Origin: Fistularia commersonii
Lineage: Eukaryota; Chordata; Actinopteri; Syngnathiformes; Fistulariidae
NCBI GenBank assembly: GCA_037954325.1
Contig: JBBMNZ010000031.1
Span: 898,001-962,000, forward strand
Reading direction: 5' to 3'
Length of the DNA stretch: 64,000 nucleotides
In this document: piece by piece, positions 29,201 to 43,500 of the stretch
Layout of the letters: every line of letters begins with the position of its first letter
Numbering within the stretch: the first letter of the stretch is position 1
Program-made: the position numbers and the translations under genes
The notes under the pieces: model-generated
What the model was told of the DNA's origin: nothing
Databases searched by the model: none
Seen by the model: only the letters and a program-made list of their open reading frames with translations

Positions 29201-30304
29201 TAAACAACATATTTCAACGGCAGAAACCAGCTTGATGAAATTCAAAAGTTATTACCACTCCTAATCAAAAACGCTCGAACCCGATGAGATAAGCACTTTT
29301 TGAACGAATGGCTATATATTTCAAACCTTAGCTGGATAACACTGAATTTGACTTACATTGTGCAAAACCATGTCCTAAACAACTTATTTCAACAGCAGAA
29401 ACCAGCTTGATGAAATTCAAAAGTTATTTCCACTCCTAATCAAAAACGCTTCAACTCGGTGAGATAAGCACTTTTTGAACGAATGGCCATATCTTGTGAA
29501 CCTGTGAAGGGATTACACTAAATTTAACATATATTGTGCAAAATCATGTCCTAAACAACATATTTCAACGGCAGAAACCAGCTTGATGAAATTCAAATGT
29601 TATTGCCACTCCTAATCAAAAACGCTTCAACTCGGTGAGATAAGCACTTTTTGAACAAATGGCTATATCTTGTGAACCTGTGAAGGGATTACACTATATT
29701 TGACATACATTGCGCAGAATCATGTCCTAAACAACACATTTCAACGGCAGACACCAGCTTGATGAATTTCAAAAGTTATATCCATTCCTAATCAAAAACG
29801 CTCCAACTCGATGATATAAGCCCTATTTGACCCTATGGCTATATTGTTTAAACTTGTAGCTGGATTACACTGAATTTGACTTATATTGTGCAGAATCATG
29901 TCCTAAACAACATATTTAAACAGCAGAAACCAGCTTGATGAAATTCAAAAGTTATTGCCACTCCTAATCAAAAACGCTTCAACTCGGTCAGATAAGCACT
30001 TTTTGAACGAATGGCTATATCTTGTGAACCTCTGAAGGGATTTCACTGAATTTGACATATATTGTGCAGAATCATGTCCTAAACAACGTGTTTCAACAGC
30101 AGAAACCAGCTTGATGAAATTCAAAAGTTATTGCCACTCCTAATCAAAAACGCTCCAACCCGATGAGATAAGCGCTTTTTGACCCTATGGCTATATCTAT
30201 TAAACTTGTAGCTGGATTACACTGAATTTGACTTATATTGTGCAGAATCATGTCCTAAACAACATATTTCAACAGCAGAAACCAGCTTGATGAAATTCAA
30301 ATGT
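25575..30304 (+). repeat. 16-monomer duplication in satellite
   Basis: Three separate markers give the same 2814-bp offset (16 monomers minus 2 bp): 'cctactcgatgag' at 25935 and 28749, 'accttagctggataac' at 26511 and 29325, and 'tataagccctatttgac' at 27001 and 29815. The homologous segments are about 25575-27490 and 28390-30304. The roughly 0.9 kb between them resembles sequence at about 22780-23100, including 'gataagaactttttgaac'. The block therefore mixes two generations of duplication. Confidence 0.8.
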
Positions 30305-31449
30305 TATTATTACTGCTAATCAAAAACGTTTCAACTCGGTGAGATAAGCACTTTTTGAACGAATGGCCATATCTAGTGAACCTGTGAAGGGATTACACAA
30401 CATTTGAAATATATTGTGCAGAATCATGTCCTTAACAACATATTTCAACGGCAGAAACCAGCTTGATGAAATTCAAAAGTTGTTGCCACTCCTAATCAAA
30501 AACGCTTCAACTTGGTGAGATAAGCACTTTTTGAACGAATGGCTATATTTTTCAAACTTGTTGCTGGATTACACTGAATTTGACTTATATTGTGCAGAAT
30601 CATGTCCTAAACAACATATTTCAACAGCAGAAACCAGCTTGATGAAATTCAAAAGTTATTATCAATACTAGTTAAAAACGCTTCAACTCGTTGAGATAAG
30701 CTCTTTTTGAACGAATGGCTATATCGTTCAAACTTGTTGCTGGATTACACTGAATTTGACTTATATTGTGGAGAATCATGTCCTAAACAACATATTTCAA
30801 CAGCAGAAACCAGCTTGATGAAATTCAAAAGTTATTTCCACTCCTAATCAAAGACGCTTCAACTCAGTGAGATAAGCACTTTTTGAACGAATGGCTATAT
30901 CTTGTGAACCTGTGAAGGGATTACACTGACTTTGACATATATTTTGCAGAATCATGTCCTAAACAACATATTTCAACAGCAGAAACCAGCTTGATGAAAT
31001 TCAAAAGTTATTGCCACTCCTAATCAAAAACGGTCCAACTTGATGAGATAAGCGCTTTTTGACCCTATGGCTATATCTTTCAAACTTGTTGCTGGATTAC
31101 ACTGAATTTGACTTATATTGTGCAGAATCATGTCCTAAACAACATATTTCAACAGCAGAAACCAGCTTGATGAAATTGAAAAGTTATTATCACTCCTAAT
31201 CAAAAACGCTTCAACTCGGTGAGATAAGCACATTTTGACCCTATGGCTATATCTTGTGAACCTGTGAAGGGATTACACTAAATTTGACATATATTGTGCA
31301 GAATCATGTCCTAAACAACATATGTCAACAGCAGAAACCAGCTTGATGAAATTCAAAAGTTATTTCCACTCCTAATCAAAAACACTTCAAGTCGGTGGGA
31401 TGAGCACTTTTTGAACGAATGGCTATATCTTGTGAACCTGTGAAGGGAT
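30305..31449 (+). repeat. Divergent satellite monomers
   Basis: Six to seven monomers with more private substitutions than their neighbours, for example 'atcaatactagttaaaaacg' near 30661, 'gtggagaatc' near 30769 and 'aaagacgcttc' near 30849. No local duplicate of this stretch was noticed. It separates the left part of the array, rich in 'gtttaaac' monomers, from the right part, where I did not see that variant. Nothing but satellite is visible. Confidence 0.8.
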
Positions 31450-33932
31450 TACACTAAATTTGACATATATTGTACAGAATCATGTCCTAAACAACATATT
31501 TCAACGGCAGACCCCAGCTTGATGAAATTCAAAAGTTATTGCCACTCCTAATCAAAAACGCTCCAACTTGATGAGATAAGCGCTTTTTGACCATATGGCT
31601 ATATCTTTCAAACTTGTTGCTGGATGACACTGAATTTGATTTATATTGTGCAGAATCATGATCTAAACAACATATTTCAACAGCAGAAACGAACTTGATG
31701 AAATTCAAAAGTTATTTCAACTCCTAATCAAAAACGCTTCAACTCGGTGAGATAAGCGCTTTTTGAACGAATGGCCATATCTTGTGAACCTGTGAAGGGA
31801 TTACACAACATTTGACATATATTGTGCAGAATCATGTCCTAAACAAAATATTTCAACAACAGAAACCAGCTTGATGAAATTAAAAAGTTATTGCCACTCC
31901 TGATCAAAATCGCTTCAACTCATTGAGATAAGCACTTTTTGAACGAATGGCTATATCTTTCAAACTTGTTGCTGGATTACACTGAATTTGACTTATATTG
32001 TGAAAATCATTTCCTGAACAAGATATTTCAACAGCAGAGACCAGCTTTATGAAATTCAAAAGTTATTTCCACTCCTAATCAAAAACGCTTCAACTCGGTC
32101 AGATAAGCACTTTTAAAACGAATAGCCATATCTTGTGAACCTGTGAAGGGATTACACAACATTTGACATATATTGTGCAGAATCATGTTTTTCACAACAT
32201 ATTTCAACAGCAAAATCCAGCTTGATGAAATTCAAAAGTTATTATCACTCCTAATCAAAAACGCTTCAACTTGGTGAGATAAGCACTTTTTGACCCTATG
32301 GTTATATCTTTCAAACTTGTTGCTGGATAACACTGAATTTGACTGATAATGTGCCGAATCATGTCCTAAAAAACATATTTCAACAGCAGAAACCAGCTTG
32401 CTGAAATTCAAAAGTTATTATCACTCCTAATCAAAAACGCTTCAACTCGGTGAGATAAGCACTTATTGAACGAATGGCTATATCTTTCAAACTTGTTGCT
32501 GGATTACACCGAATTTGACTTATATTGTGCAAAATCATGTCCTAAACAACATATTTCAACAGCAGAAACCAGCTTGATTAAATTCAAAATTTGTTTCCAC
32601 TCCTAATCAAAAACACTTCAACTCGGCGAGATAAGCACTTTTTGAACGAATGGCTATATCTTTTGAACCTGTTAAGGGATTAGACTAAATTTGACATATA
32701 TTGTACAGAATCATGTCCTAAACAACATATTTCAACGGCAGACCCCAGCTTGATGAAATTCAAAAGTTATTGCCACTCCTAATCAAAAACGCTCCAACTT
32801 GATGAGATAAGCGCTTTTTGACCATATGGCTATATCTTTCAAACTTGTTGCTGGATGACACTGAATTTGATTTATATTGTGCAGAATCATGATCTAAACA
32901 ACATATTTCAACAGCAGAAACGAACTTGATGAAATTCAAAAGTTATTTCAACTCCTAATCAAAAACGCTTCAACTCGGTGAGATAAGCGCTTTTTGAACG
33001 AATGGCCATATCTTGTGAACCTGTGAAGGGATTACACAACATTTGACATATATTGTGCAGAATCATGTCCTAAACAAAATATTTCAACAACAGAAACCAG
33101 CTTGATGAAATTAAAAAGTTATTGCCACTCCTGATCAAAATCGCTTCAACTCATTGAGATAAGCACTTTTTGAACGAATGGCTATATCTTTCAAACTTGT
33201 TGCTGGATTACACTGAATTTGACTTATATTGTGAAAATCATTTCCTGAACAAGATATTTCAACAGCAGAGACCAGCTTTATGAAATTCAAAAGTTATTTC
33301 CACTCCTAATCAAAAACGCTTCAACTCGGTGAGATAAGCACTTTTAAAACGAATAGCCATATCTTGTGAACCTGTGAAGGGATTACACAACATTTGACAT
33401 ATATTGTGCAGAATCATGTTTTTCACAACATATTTCAACAGCAAAATCCAGCTTGATGAAATTCAAAAGTTATTATCACTCCTAATCAAAAACGCTTCAA
33501 CTTGGTGAGATAAGCACTTTTTGACCCTATGGTTATATCTTTCAAACTTGTTGCTGGATAAGACTGAATTTGACTGATAATGTGCCGAATCATGTCCTAA
33601 AAAACATATTTCAACAGCAGAAACCAGCTTGCTGAAATTCAAAAGTTATTATCACTCCTAATCAAAAACGCTTCAACTCGGTGAGATAAGCACTTATTGA
33701 ACGAATGGCTATATCTTTCAAACCTGTTGCTGGATTACACCGAATTTGACTTATATTGTGCAAAATCATGTCCTAAACAACATATTTCAACAGCAGAAAC
33801 CAGCTTGATTAAATTCAAAATTTGTTTCCACTCCTAATCAAAAACACTTCAACTCGGCGAGATAAGCACTTTTTGAACGAATGGCTATATCTTTTGAACC
33901 TGTTAAGGGATTAGACTAAATTTGACATATAT
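31450..33932 (+). repeat. 7-monomer tandem duplication in satellite
   Basis: 'tgtacagaatcatg' at 31471 recurs at 32702, 1231 bp away (7 monomers minus 1 bp). The copies share many private variants in the same order: 'gaccatatggc', 'catgatctaaac', 'caaaatatttcaacaacag', 'gatcaaaatcgc', 'gtgaaaatcatttcctg', 'cttttaaaacgaatagcc' and 'catgtttttcacaac'. Very few differences separate them (for example 'ggtcagataag' versus 'ggtgagataag'), so this is a near-identical, recent tandem duplication of otherwise unusually divergent monomers. Confidence 0.88.
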
Positions 33933-36166
33933 TGTGCAGAATCATGTCCTAGACAACATATTTCAATGGCAGACACCAGCTTGATGAAATTCAAAAGTTA
34001 TTGCCACTCCTAATCAAAAATGCTTCAACTCGGTGAGATAAGCACTTTTTGAATGAATGGCCATATCTTGTGAACATGTGAAGGGATTACACAACATTTG
34101 ACATATATTGTGCAGAATCATGTCCTAAACAACATATTTCAACGGCAGACACCAGCTTGATGAAATTCAAAAGTTATTGCCACTCTTAATCGAAAACGCT
34201 TCAACTCGGTGAGATAAGCACTTTTTGAACGAATGGCTATATCTTGTGAACCTGTGAAGGGATTACACTAAATTTGACATATATTGTGCAGAATCATGTC
34301 CTAAACAACATATTTCAACGGCAGACCCCAGCTTGATGAAATTCAAAAGTTATATCCACTACTAATCAAAAACGCTCCAACTCGATGAGATAAGCGCTTT
34401 TTGACCCTATGGCTATATCTTTTAAACTTGTAGCTGGATTACACTAAATTTGACTTATATTGTGCAGAATCATGTCCTAAACAACATATTTCAACGGCAG
34501 ACCCCAGCTTGATGAAATTCAAAAGTTATTGCCACTCCTAATCAAAAACGCTTCAACTCGGTGAGATAAGCACTTTTTGATAGAATGGCTATATCTTGTG
34601 AACCTGTGAAGGGATTACACTAAATTTGACTTATATTGTGCAGAATCATGTCCTAAACAACATATTTCAACAGTAGAAACCAGCTTGATGAAATTCAAAA
34701 GTTATTGCCACTCCTAAACAAAAACGCTCCAACTCGATGAGATAAGCGCTTTTTGAACCTATGGCTGTATCTTTTAAACTTGTTGCTGGATTACACTAAA
34801 TTTGACATATTTTGTGCGAAATCATGTCCTAAACAACATATTTCAACAGCAGAAACCAGCTTGATGAAATTCAAAAGTCATTATCACTCCTAATCAAAAA
34901 CGCTTAAACTTGGTGAGATAAGCACTTTTTGAACGAATGGCTATATCTTGTGAACCTGTGAAGGGATTACACTAAATTTGACATATATTGTGCAGAATCA
35001 TGTCCTAAACAACATATTTCAACGGCAGACCCCAGCTTGATAAAATTCAAAAGTTATATCCACTCCTAATCAAAAACGCTCCAACTCGATGAGATAAGCG
35101 CTTTTTGACCCTATGGCTATATCTTTTACACTTGTAGCTGGATTACACTAAATTTGACTTATATTGTGCAGAATCATGTCCTAAACAACATATTTCAACA
35201 GCAGAAACCAGGTTGATGAAATTCAAAAGTTATTGCCACTCCTAATCAAAAACGCTTCAACTCGGTGAGATAAGCACTTTTTGATAGAATGGCTATATCT
35301 TGTGAACCTGTGAAGGGATTACACTAAATTTGACATATATTGTGCAGAATCATGTCCTAAACAACATATTTCAAAACCAGAAACCAACTTGATGAAATTC
35401 AAAAGTTATTGCCACTCCTAATCAAAAACGCTTCAACTAGGTTAGATAAGCACTTTTTGAACGAATGGCTATATCTTTCAAAAATATAGCTGGATTACAC
35501 TGAATTTGACTTATATTGCGCAGAATCATTTCCTAAACAACATATTTCAACAGCAGAAACCAGCTTGATGAAATACAAAAGTTACTATCACTCCTAATCA
35601 AAAACGCTTCAACTCGGTGAGATAAGCACTTTTTGAACGGATGGCTATATCTTGTGAACCTGTGAAGGGATTACACTAAATTTGACTTATATTGTGCAGA
35701 ATCATGTCCTAAACAACATATTTCAACAGCAGAAACCAGCTTAATGAAATTCAAAAGTTATTATCACTCCTAATCAAAAAACGCTTCAACTAGGTGAGAT
35801 AAGCACTTTTTGAACGAATGGCTATATCTTGTGAACCTGTGACGGGATTACACTAAATTTGACTTATATTGTGCAGAATAGTGTCCTAAACAACATATTT
35901 CAACAGCAGAAACCAGCATGATGAAATTCAAAAGTTATTGCCACTCCTAATCAAAAACGCTTCAACTAGGTGAGATAAGCACTTTTTGAACGAATGGCTA
36001 TATCTTGTGAACCTGTGAAGGGATTACACTAAATTTGACATATATTGTGCAGAATCATGTCCTAAAAACATATTTCAACAGCAGAAACCAGCTCAATGAA
36101 ATTCAAAAGTTATTGCCACTCCTAATCAAAAACGCTCCAACTCGATGAGATAAGCACTTTTTGAAC
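33933..36166 (+). repeat. Satellite, mixed monomers
   Basis: About 12.7 monomers, mostly class B tails with 'gacatatattgtgcag' and several 'ggcagaccccagc' variants (34321, 34498, 35026). The variant 'ttttgatagaatgg' occurs at about 34577 and 35281, four monomers apart, suggesting a small partly eroded 4-monomer duplication. Nothing but satellite is visible. Confidence 0.82.
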
Positions 36167-39100
36167 CTATGGCTATATCTTTCAAAAATGTAGCTGGATT
36201 ACACTGAATTTGACTTATATTGTGCAGAATCATGTCCTATAAACATATTTCAACAGCAGAAACCAGCTTGATGAAATTCAAAAGTTATTATCACTCTTAA
36301 TCAAAAACGCTTCAACTCGGTGAGATAAGCACTTTTTGAACGAATGGCTATATCTTGTGAAAATGTGAAGGGATTACACTAAATTTGACATATATTGTGC
36401 AGAATCATGTCCTAAACAACATATTTCAACAGCAGAAACCAGCTTGATGAAATTCAAAATTTATTGCCACTCCTAATCAAAAATGCTTCAACCCGGTGAG
36501 ATAAGCACTTTTTGAACGAATGGCTGTAAATTGTGAACCTGTGAAGGGATTACACTAAATTTGACATATTGTGCAGAATCATGTCCTAAACAACATATTT
36601 CAACGGCAGAAAACAGGTTAATGAAATTCAAAAGTTATTGCCAGTTCTTATCATAAACGCTTCAACTCGGTGAGATAAGCACTTTTTGAACGAATGACTA
36701 TATCTTTAGAACTTGTTGCTGGATTACACTGAATTTGACTTATATTGTGCAGAATCATGTCCTAAACAACATATTTCAACAGCAGAAACCAGCTTGATGA
36801 AATTCAAAAGTTATTTCCACTCCTAATCAAAAACGCTTCAACTCGATGACATAAGTACTTTTTGAACGAATGGCCATATCTTGTGAACTTGTGAAGGGAT
36901 TACACTAAATTTGACATATATTGTGCAGAATCATGTCCTAAACAACATATTTCAACAGAAGAAACCAGCTTGATGAAATTCAAAAGTTATTGCCACTCCT
37001 AAACAAAAACCCTCCAACTCGATGAGATAAGCGCTTTTTGAACCTATGGCTATATCTTTTAAACTTGTAGCTGGATAACACTAAATTTGACATATATTGT
37101 GCGAAATCATGTCCTAAACAACATATTTCAACAGCAGAAACCAGCTTGATGAAATTCAAAAGTTATTATCACTCCTAATCGAAAACGCTTCAACTCGGTG
37201 AGATAAGCACTTTTTTGAACGAATGGCTATATCTTGTGAACCTGTGAAGGGATTACACTAAATTTGACATATATTGTGCAGAATCATGTCCTAAACAACA
37301 TATTTCAACAGCAGAAACCAGCTTGATGAAATTCAAAAGTTATTGCCACTCCTAATCAAAAACGCTCCAACTCGATGAGACAAGCGCTTTTTGACCCTAT
37401 GGCTATATCTTTCAAACTTGTTGCTGGATTACACTGAATTTGACTTATATTGTGCAGAATCATGTCCTACACAACATATATCAACAGCAGAAACCAGCTT
37501 GATGAAATTCAAAAGTTATTGCCACTCCAAATCAAAAACGCTTCAACTCAGTGAGATAAGCACTTTTTGAACGAATGGCTATATCTTTCAAACTTGTTGC
37601 TGGATTACACTAAATTTGACTTATATCGTGCAGAATCATGTCCTAAAAAACATATTTCAACAGCAGAAACCAGCTTGATGAAATTCAAAAGTTATTGCCA
37701 CTCCTAATCAAAAACGCTCCAACCCGGTGAGATAAGCACTTTTAGAACGAATGGCTATATCTTTCAAACTTGTTCCTGGATTACACTGAATTTGACTTAT
37801 ATTGTGCAGAATCATGTCCTAAACAACATATTTCAATGGCAAAAACCAGCTTGATGAAATTCAAAAGTTATTGCCACTCCTAATCAAAAACGCTTCAACT
37901 CAGTGAGATAAGCACTTTTTGAACGAATGGCTATATCTTTTGAACCTGTGAAGGGATTACACTAAATTTGACATTTATTGTCCAGAATCATGTCCTAAAC
38001 AACATATTTCAACGGCAGACACCAGCTTGATGAAATTCAAAAGTTATTGCCACTCCTAATCAAAAACGCTCCAACTCGATGAGACATGCGCTTTTCGACG
38101 CTATGGCTATATCTTTCAAACTTGTTGCTGGATTACACTGAATTTGACTTATATTGTGCAGAATCATGTCCTAAAACACATATTTCAACAGCAGAAACCA
38201 GCTTGATGAAATTCAAAAGTTATTTTCACTCCTAATCAAAACCGCTTCAACTCGGTGAGATAAGCACTTTTTGAACGAATGGCTATATCTTGTGAACCTG
38301 TGAAAGGATTACACTAAATTTGACATATATTGTGCAGAATCATGTCCTAAAAAACATATTTCAACAGCAGAAACCAGCCTGATTAAATTCAAAAGTTATT
38401 GCCACTCCTAATCAAAAACGCTTCAACTCGGTGAGATAAGCACTTTTTGAACCTATGGCTATATCTTTCAAAAATGTAGCTGGATTACACTGAATTTGAC
38501 TTATATTGTGCAGAATCATGTCCTATAAACATATTTCAACAGCAGAAACCAGCTTGATGAAATTCAAAAGTTATTATCACTCTTAATCAAAAACGCTTCA
38601 ACTCGGTGAGATAAGCACTTTTTGAACGAATGGCTATATCTTGTGAAAATGTGAAGGGATTACACTAAATTTGACATATATTGTGCAGAATCATGTCCTA
38701 AACAACATATTTCAACAGCAGAAACCAGCTTGATGAAATTCAAAATTTATTGCCACTCCTAATCAAAAATGCTTCAACCCGGTGAGATAAGCACTTTTTG
38801 AACGAATGGCTGTAAATTGTGAACCTGTGAAGGGATTACACTAAATTTGACATATTGTGCAGAATCATGTCCTAAACAACATATTTCAACGGCAGAAAAC
38901 AGGTTAATGAAATTCAAAAGTTATTGCCAGTTCTTATCATAAACGCTTCAACTCGGTGAGATAAGCACTTTTTGAACGAATGACTATATCTTTAGAACTT
39001 GTTGCTGGATTACACTGAATTTGACTTATATTGTGCAGAATCATGTCCTAAACAACATATTTCAACAGCAGAAACCAGCTTGATGAAATTCAAAAGTTAT

Positions 39101-40560
39101 TTCCACTCCTAATCAAAAACGCTTCAACTCGATGACATAAGTACTTTTTGAACGAATGGCCATATCTTGTGAACTTGTGAAGGGATTACACTAAATTTGA
39201 CATATATTGTGCAGAATCATGTCCTAAACAACATATTTCAACAGAAGAAACCAGCTTGATGAAATTCAAAAGTTATTGCCACTCCTAAACAAAAACCCTC
39301 CAACTCGATGAGATAAGCGCTTTTTGAACCTATGGCTATATCTTTTAAACTTGTAGCTGGATAACACTAAATTTGACATATATTGTGCGAAATCATGTCC
39401 TAAACAACATATTTCAACAGCAGAAACCAGCTTGATGAAATTCAAAAGTTATTATCACTCCTAATCGAAAACGCTTCAACTCGGTGAGATAAGCACTTTT
39501 TTGAACGAATGGCTATATCTTGTGAACCTGTGAAGGGATTACACTAAATTTGACATATATTGTGCAGAATCATGTCCTAAACAACATATTTCAACAGCAG
39601 AAACCAGCTTGATGAAATTCAAAAGTTATTGCCACTCCTAATCAAAAACGCTTCAACTCAGTGAGATAAGCACTTTTTGAACGAATGGCTATATCTTTCA
39701 AACTTGTTGCTGGATTACACTAAATTTGACTTATATCGTGCAGAATCATGTCCTAAAAAACATATTTCAACAGCAGAAACCAGCTTGATGAAATTCAAAA
39801 GTTATTGCCACTCCTAATCAAAAACGCTCCAACCCGGTGAGATAAGCACTTTTAGAACGAATGGCTATATCTTTCAAACTTGTTCCTGGATTACACTGAA
39901 TTTGACTTATATTGTGCAGAATCATGTCCTAAACAACATATTTCAATGGCAAAAACCAGCTTGATGAAATTCAAAAGTTATTGCCACTCCTAATCAAAAA
40001 CGCTTCAACTCAGTGAGATAAGCACTTTTTGAACGAATGGCTATATCTTTTGAACCTGTGAAGGGATTACACTAAATTTGACATTTATTGTCCAGAATCA
40101 TGTCCTAAACAACATATTTCAACGGCAGACACCAGCTTGATGAAATTCAAAAGTTATTGCCACTCCTAATCAAAAACGCTCCAACTCGATGAGACATGCG
40201 CTTTTCGACGCTATGGCTATATCTTTCAAACTTGTTGCTGGATTACACTGAATTTGACTTATATTGTGCAGAATCATGTCCTAAAACACATATTTCAACA
40301 GCAGAAACCAGCTTGATGAAATTCAAAAGTTATTTTCACTCCTAATCAAAACCGCTTCAACTCGGTGAGATAAGCACTTTTTGAACGAATGGCTATATCT
40401 TGTGAACCTGTGAAAGGATTACACTAAATTTGACATATATTGTGCAGAATCATGTCCTAAAAAACATATTTCAACAGCAGAAACCAGCCTGATTAAATTC
40501 AAAAGTTATTGCCACTCCTAATCAAAAACGCTTCAACTCGGTGAGATAAGCACTTTTTGA
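36167..40560 (+). repeat. 13-monomer tandem duplication in satellite
   Basis: 'ttcaaaaatgtagctgg' at 36181 recurs at 38467, 2286 bp away (13 monomers minus 2 bp). Shared private changes in order include 'cctataaacatatttc', 'ggctgtaaattgtgaacc', 'gttcttatcataaacgc', 'gatgacataagtac', 'aacagaagaaacc' and 'cactttttt' with an extra T. In the second copy the monomer spanning about 37370-37545 ('gatgagacaagcgc') is absent, so the second copy is 12 monomers long. Both end with 'ctgattaaattcaaaag'. Confidence 0.85.
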
Positions 40561-43500
40561 ACGAATGGCTATATCTTGTGAACCTTTGAAGGGATTACAC
40601 TAAATTTGACATATATTGTGCAGAATCATGTCCTAAACAACATATTTCAACGGCACACACCAGCTTTATGAAATTCAAAAGTTATTGCCACTCCTAATCA
40701 AAAACGCCTCAACTCTATGAGATAAGCGCTTTTTGACCCTATGGCTATATCTTTTAAAAATGTAGCTGGATTACACTAAATTTGACTTATATTGTGCAGA
40801 ATCATGTCCTAAAAAACATATTTCAACAGCAGAAACCAGCTTGATAAAATTCAAAAGTTATTGCAATTCCTTATCAAAAAAGCTCCAACCCGGTGAGATG
40901 AGCACTTTTTGAACGAATGGCTATATCTTTCAAACTTGTTGCTGGATTACACTGAATTTGACTCATATTGTGCAGAATCATGTCCTAAAAAACATATTTC
41001 AACAGCAGAAACCAGCTTGATGAAATTCAAAAGTTATTGCCAATTCCTAATCAAAAACGCTTCAACTCGGAGAGATAAACATTTTTTGAACGAATGGCTA
41101 TATCTTGTGAACCTGTGAAGGGATTACACTAAATTTGACTTATATTGTGCAGAATCATGTCCTAAACAACATATTTCAATGGCAAAAACCAGCTTGATGA
41201 AATTCAAAAGTTATTGCCACTCCTAATCAAAAACACTTCAACTCGGTGAGATAAGCACTTTTTGAACGAATGGCTATATCTTGTGAACCTTTGAAGGGAT
41301 TACACTAAATTTGACATAAATTGAGCAGAATCATGTCCTAAACAACATATTTAAACAGCAGAAACCAGCTTGGTGAAATTCAAAAGTTATTGCCACTCCT
41401 AATCAAAAACGCTTCAACTCGGTGAAATAAGCACTTTTTGAACGAATGGCTATATCTTGTGAACCCGTGAAGGGATTACACTAAATTTGACATATATTGT
41501 GCAGAATCATGTCCTAAACAACATATTTCAACGGCACACACCAGCTTTATGAAATTCAAAAGTTATTGCCACTCCTAATCAAAAACGCCTCAACTCTATG
41601 AGATAAGCGCTTTTTGACCCAATGGCTATATCTTTTAAAAATGTAGTTGGATTACACTAAATTTGACTTATATTGTGCAGAATCATGTCCTAAAAAACAT
41701 ATTTCAACAGAAGAAACCAGCTTGATAAAATTCAAAAGTTATTGCAACTCCTAATCAAAAAAGCTCCGACCCGGTGAGATGAGCACTTTTTGAACGAATG
41801 GCTATATCTTTCAAACTTGTTGCTGGATTACACTGAATTTGACTCATATTGTGCAGAATCATGTCCTAAAAAACATATTTCAACAGCAGAAACCAGCTTG
41901 ATGAAATTCAAAAGTTATTGCCACTCCTAATCAAAAACGCTTCAACTCGGAGAGATAAACATTTTTTGAACGAATGGCTATATCTTGTGAACCTGTGAAG
42001 GGATTACACTAAATTTGACTTATATTGTGCAGAATCATGTCCTAAACAACATATTTCAATGGCAAAAACCAGCTTGATGAAATTCAAAAGTTATTGCCAC
42101 TCCTAATCAAAAACGCTTCAACTCAGTGATATAAGCACTTTTTGAACGAATGGCTATATCTTTTGAACCTGTGAAGGGATTACACAAAATTTGACATTTA
42201 TTGTCCAGAATCATGTCCTAAACAACATATTTTAACGGCAGACACCAGCTTGATGAAATTCAAAAGTTATTGCCACTCCTAATCAAAAACGCTCCAACTC
42301 GATGAGACATGCGCTTTTCGACGCTATGGCTATATCTTTCAAACTTGTTGCTGGATTACACTGAATTTGACTTATATTGTGCAGAATCATGTCCTAAAAC
42401 ACATATTTCAATAGCAGAAACCAGCTTGATGAAATTCAAAAGTTATTGCCACTCCTAATCAAAACCGCTTCAACTCGGTGAGATAAGCACTTTTTGAACG
42501 AATGGCTATATCTTGTGAACCTGTGAAAGGATTACACTAAATTTGACATATATTGTGCAAAATCATGTCCTAAAAAACATATTTCAACAGCAGAAACCAG
42601 CCTGATTTAATTCAAAAGTTATTGCCACTCCTAATCAAAAACGCTTCAACTCGGTGAGATAAGCACTTTTTGAACGAATGGCTATATCTTGTGAACCTTT
42701 GAAGGGATTACACTAAATTTGACATATATTGAGCAGAATCATGTCCTAAACAACATATTTAAACAGCAGAAACCAGCTTTATGAAATTCAAAAGTTATTG
42801 CCACTCCTAATCAAAAACGCCTCAACTCTATGAGATAAGCGCTTTTTGACCCTATGGCTATATCTTTTAAAAATGTAGCTGGATTACACTAAATTTGACT
42901 TATATTGTGCAGAATCATGTCCTAAAAAACATATTTCAACAGCAGAAACCAGCTTGATAAAATTCAAAAGTTATTGCAACTCCTTATCAAATAAGCTCCA
43001 ACCCGGTGAGATGAGCACTTTTTGAACGAATGGCTATATCTTTCAAACTTGTTGCTGGATTACACTGAATTTGACTCATATTGTGCAGAATCATGTCCTA
43101 AAAAACATATTTCAACAGCAGAAACCTGCTTGATGAAATTCAAAAGTTATTGCCACTCCTAATCAAAAACACTTCAACTCGGAGAGATAAACATTTTTTG
43201 AACGAATGGCTATATCTTGTGAACCTGTGAAGGGATTACACTAAATTTGACTTATATTGTGCAGAATAATGTCCTAAACAACATATTTCAACAGCAGAAA
43301 CCAGCTTGATGAAATTCAAAAGTTTTTGCCACTCCTAATCAAAAACGCTTCAACTCGGTGAGATAAGCACTTTTTGAACGAATGGCTATATCTTTTGAAC
43401 CTGTGAAGGGATTACACTAAACTTGACATTTATTGTCCAGAATCATGTCCTAAACAACATATTTCAACGGCAGAAACCAGCTTGATGAAATTCAAAAGTT

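Noticed and set aside
40909..41118. 69-codon + strand ORF in the satellite
   Set aside because: It spans more than one 176-bp monomer with the monomer-derived peptide repeating at both ends ('NEWLYL'). It is open only because of local base changes and has no homologous open copy in neighbouring monomers, so it is a satellite by-product.
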